Origin: Actinomyces sp. ICM47
Lineage (GTDB): Bacteria; Actinomycetota; Actinomycetes; Actinomycetales; Actinomycetaceae
Direction of reading: 5' to 3'
NCBI RefSeq assembly: GCF_000278725.1
Contig: NZ_ALCA01000124.1
Coordinates: 1 to 21,062 of the forward strand
Length of the DNA: 21,062 bases
Part shown: in pieces, positions 20,081 to 21,062 of the stretch
Numbering within the stretch: position 1 is the stretch's first letter
Layout: the number at the start of each line of letters is the position of its first letter
Program-made: the position numbers and the translations under genes
The notes under the pieces: generated by a model
The model's input: the letters and a program-made list of their open reading frames with translations, nothing else
Database searches by the model: none
What the model was told of the DNA's origin: nothing

Positions 20081-20920
20081 ATGAGTGAGATCCCCGCATA
20101 CACCCTGAACGATGGCCTGGATATTCCCGCGATCGCGCTGGGAACCTACAACCTGCGGGGCGCCTCGGGCGTGGTCTCCATAGTGTCCGGCGTCGACGCC
20201 GGATACCGCATGCTGGACAGCGCCTTCAACTACGAAAACGAAGGCGCCCTGGGTGCCGCCGTCCGCCGCTGCGGCGTCCCCCGCGAAGAGCTGCGTCTCG
20301 TCTCCAAGCTCCCCGGGCGCCACCAGCGCTACGACGAGGCCGTCTACACCGTCGAAGAATCCCTCATGCGCGCCGACCTGGACTACTGGGACATGTACCT
20401 GATCCACTGGCCCAACCCCAAGCGCGGCCTCTACGTCGAAGCCTTCCAAGCCCTGCTGGACGCGCGCAACCGCGGCCTGATCCGCTCCGTCGGCGTGTGC
20501 AACTTCCTGCCCGAACACCTCGACCGCGTGCACGCCGAGACCGGCGAGTACCCGAGCGTCAACCAGATCGAGCTGCACCCCTACTTCCCGCAGGCCTCGG
20601 CGCTGGCCTACCACGAGCAGATCGGCGTGCGCACCGAATCGTGGAGCCCGCTGGGCCGCAAGTGGCGCATCGTCGAAGACCCCGCGATCATCGCCCTGGC
20701 CGCCGAGGCGGGCGTGTCCCCGTCGCGCCTCATCCTGCGCTGGCACTACCAGCTCGGCGCCCTGCCCCTGCCTAAGTCCGGTAACCCTGAGCGCCAGCGC
20801 GAGAACCTCGACATCTTCTCCTTCTCGCTGTCGCCCGAACAGATGGCTGCGATTAGCGCCCTCGGTTGCCCCGACGGTCGTCAGGCCGACCAGAACCCGG
20901 AGTACTACGAGGAGTTCTGA
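20081..20920 (+). CDS. Aldo/keto reductase, second copy
   Basis: 279 residues with a complete AKR tetrad: D46 and Y51 (MLDSAFNYENE), K76 (LVSKLPG) and H109 (YLIHWPNP). Also VGVCNFLPEHL, NQIELHPYFPQ, a SWSPLGRK segment and a C-terminal LPLPKSGNPERQRENLDIF cofactor loop. It shares the fold and the ending style (FSFSLSPEQ) with the reductase at 4813-5688 but the two are clearly distinct in sequence, so they are not a recent duplication. NADPH-dependent reduction of a small aldehyde or ketone is expected; substrate unknown. Leaderless start after TACGAT. It is the last gene in the window. Confidence 0.92.
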   Translation: MSEIPAYTLNDGLDIPAIALGTYNLRGASGVVSIVSGVDAGYRMLDSAFNYENEGALGAAVRRCGVPREELRLVSKLPGRHQRYDEAVYTVEESLMRADLDYWDMYLIHWPNPKRGLYVEAFQALLDARNRGLIRSVGVCNFLPEHLDRVHAETGEYPSVNQIELHPYFPQASALAYHEQIGVRTESWSPLGRKWRIVEDPAIIALAAEAGVSPSRLILRWHYQLGALPLPKSGNPERQRENLDIFSFSLSPEQMAAISALGCPDGRQADQNPEYYEEF

Positions 20921-21062
20921 CTTTCGGGCGGGGCTTGTGGCACCGCTGGTCTGCGGCTTCGTTTGTGGCACTGCCTGATTTCCGGCCGCCGCGGGGCCTG
21001 CCCGCCCGCTCGCCGTCCGCGCCGCGAGCTTCGCTCGGCGCGTCGTCTCGAAGCCCGGCCAG
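20921..21062. other. Intergenic end with short repeats and a GC-rich dyad
   Basis: No gene is seen. TTGTGGCAC occurs at 20935-20943 and 20963-20971 (period 28). Near 21022-21046 CGAGC-TTC-GCTCG, extended by GCGC/GCGC across a 2-nt bulge, forms a compact hairpin that may terminate the upstream reductase transcript or belong to an extragenic repeat continuing past the edge. Confidence 0.5.

Noticed and set aside
18630..20084. Plus-strand open frame (484 codons) opposite the M18 aminopeptidase
   Set aside because: Arg/His-rich antisense shadow; the minus strand carries all M18 catalytic motifs.
4813..20920. The two aldo/keto reductases as a recent duplicate pair
   Set aside because: They share the tetrad and C-terminal style but differ through most of the sequence and in length and context; they look like separate members of the superfamily.

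Overview
The window is a high-GC (roughly two-thirds G+C by eye), gene-dense chromosomal segment. Several families point to an actinobacterium: three DUF2510 proteins, a DUF4235 protein, an SCP_3-type sterol-carrier protein, a GalT-like DUF4921-type protein and an M18 aminopeptidase. Many genes also appear to start without a leader, from a TANNNT box 6-7 nt before the ATG. The overall style suggests Actinomycetaceae (Actinomyces/Schaalia-like); that placement is inference. I see no rRNA, tRNA, CRISPR array, insertion sequence or prophage.

Layout. Positions 1-125 are a 41-bp tandem repeat that runs off the left edge. 138-6659 holds single genes in mixed orientation: a four-helix membrane protein, a sterol-carrier-like protein, a DUF4235 membrane protein, an orphan thiamine-binding-protein-like lipoprotein with a repetitive acidic tail, a GalT-like nucleotidyltransferase, an aldo/keto reductase and an unrecognised acidic protein. 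After a 391-bp lower-GC intergenic region, 7051-11544 looks like one operon: PadR regulator, ABC ATPase, large FtsX-type permease (ATGA and TGATG junctions) and, 8 nt later, an Hsp15-like S4 protein. 11644-15708 (minus strand) is the most unusual part. 15822-18495 (plus) holds an aspartate:alanine-exchanger-type transporter, a Nudix hydrolase and an Ohr/OsmC peroxidase. The right end holds an M18 aminopeptidase and a divergent second aldo/keto reductase, flanked by extragenic repeats.

The candidate undescribed system is 11644-15708: three consecutive, diverged copies of one two-gene module. Gene 1 encodes an N-terminal DUF2510 domain, a variable low-complexity linker, one membrane helix and a short C-terminal coiled coil. 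Gene 2 encodes one membrane helix, a coiled-coil stalk and a predicted extracytoplasmic domain with four cysteines. Three of these begin at a Trp-Cys and keep nearly constant spacing (33-35, then 24-25 residues), and the protein ends in an aromatic-Pro motif. Every module has the same 4-nt GTGA stop/start overlap, a Shine-Dalgarno sequence embedded in the last codons of gene 1, and the modules are separated by 82-83 nt. This suggests three paralogous, co-translated membrane pairs whose coiled coils could meet outside the membrane. Their function is unknown.

Where a start is not at the far 5' end of its open frame, the chosen start rests on a visible ribosome-binding site, on overlap with the neighbouring gene, or on a leaderless promoter; alternatives are given.
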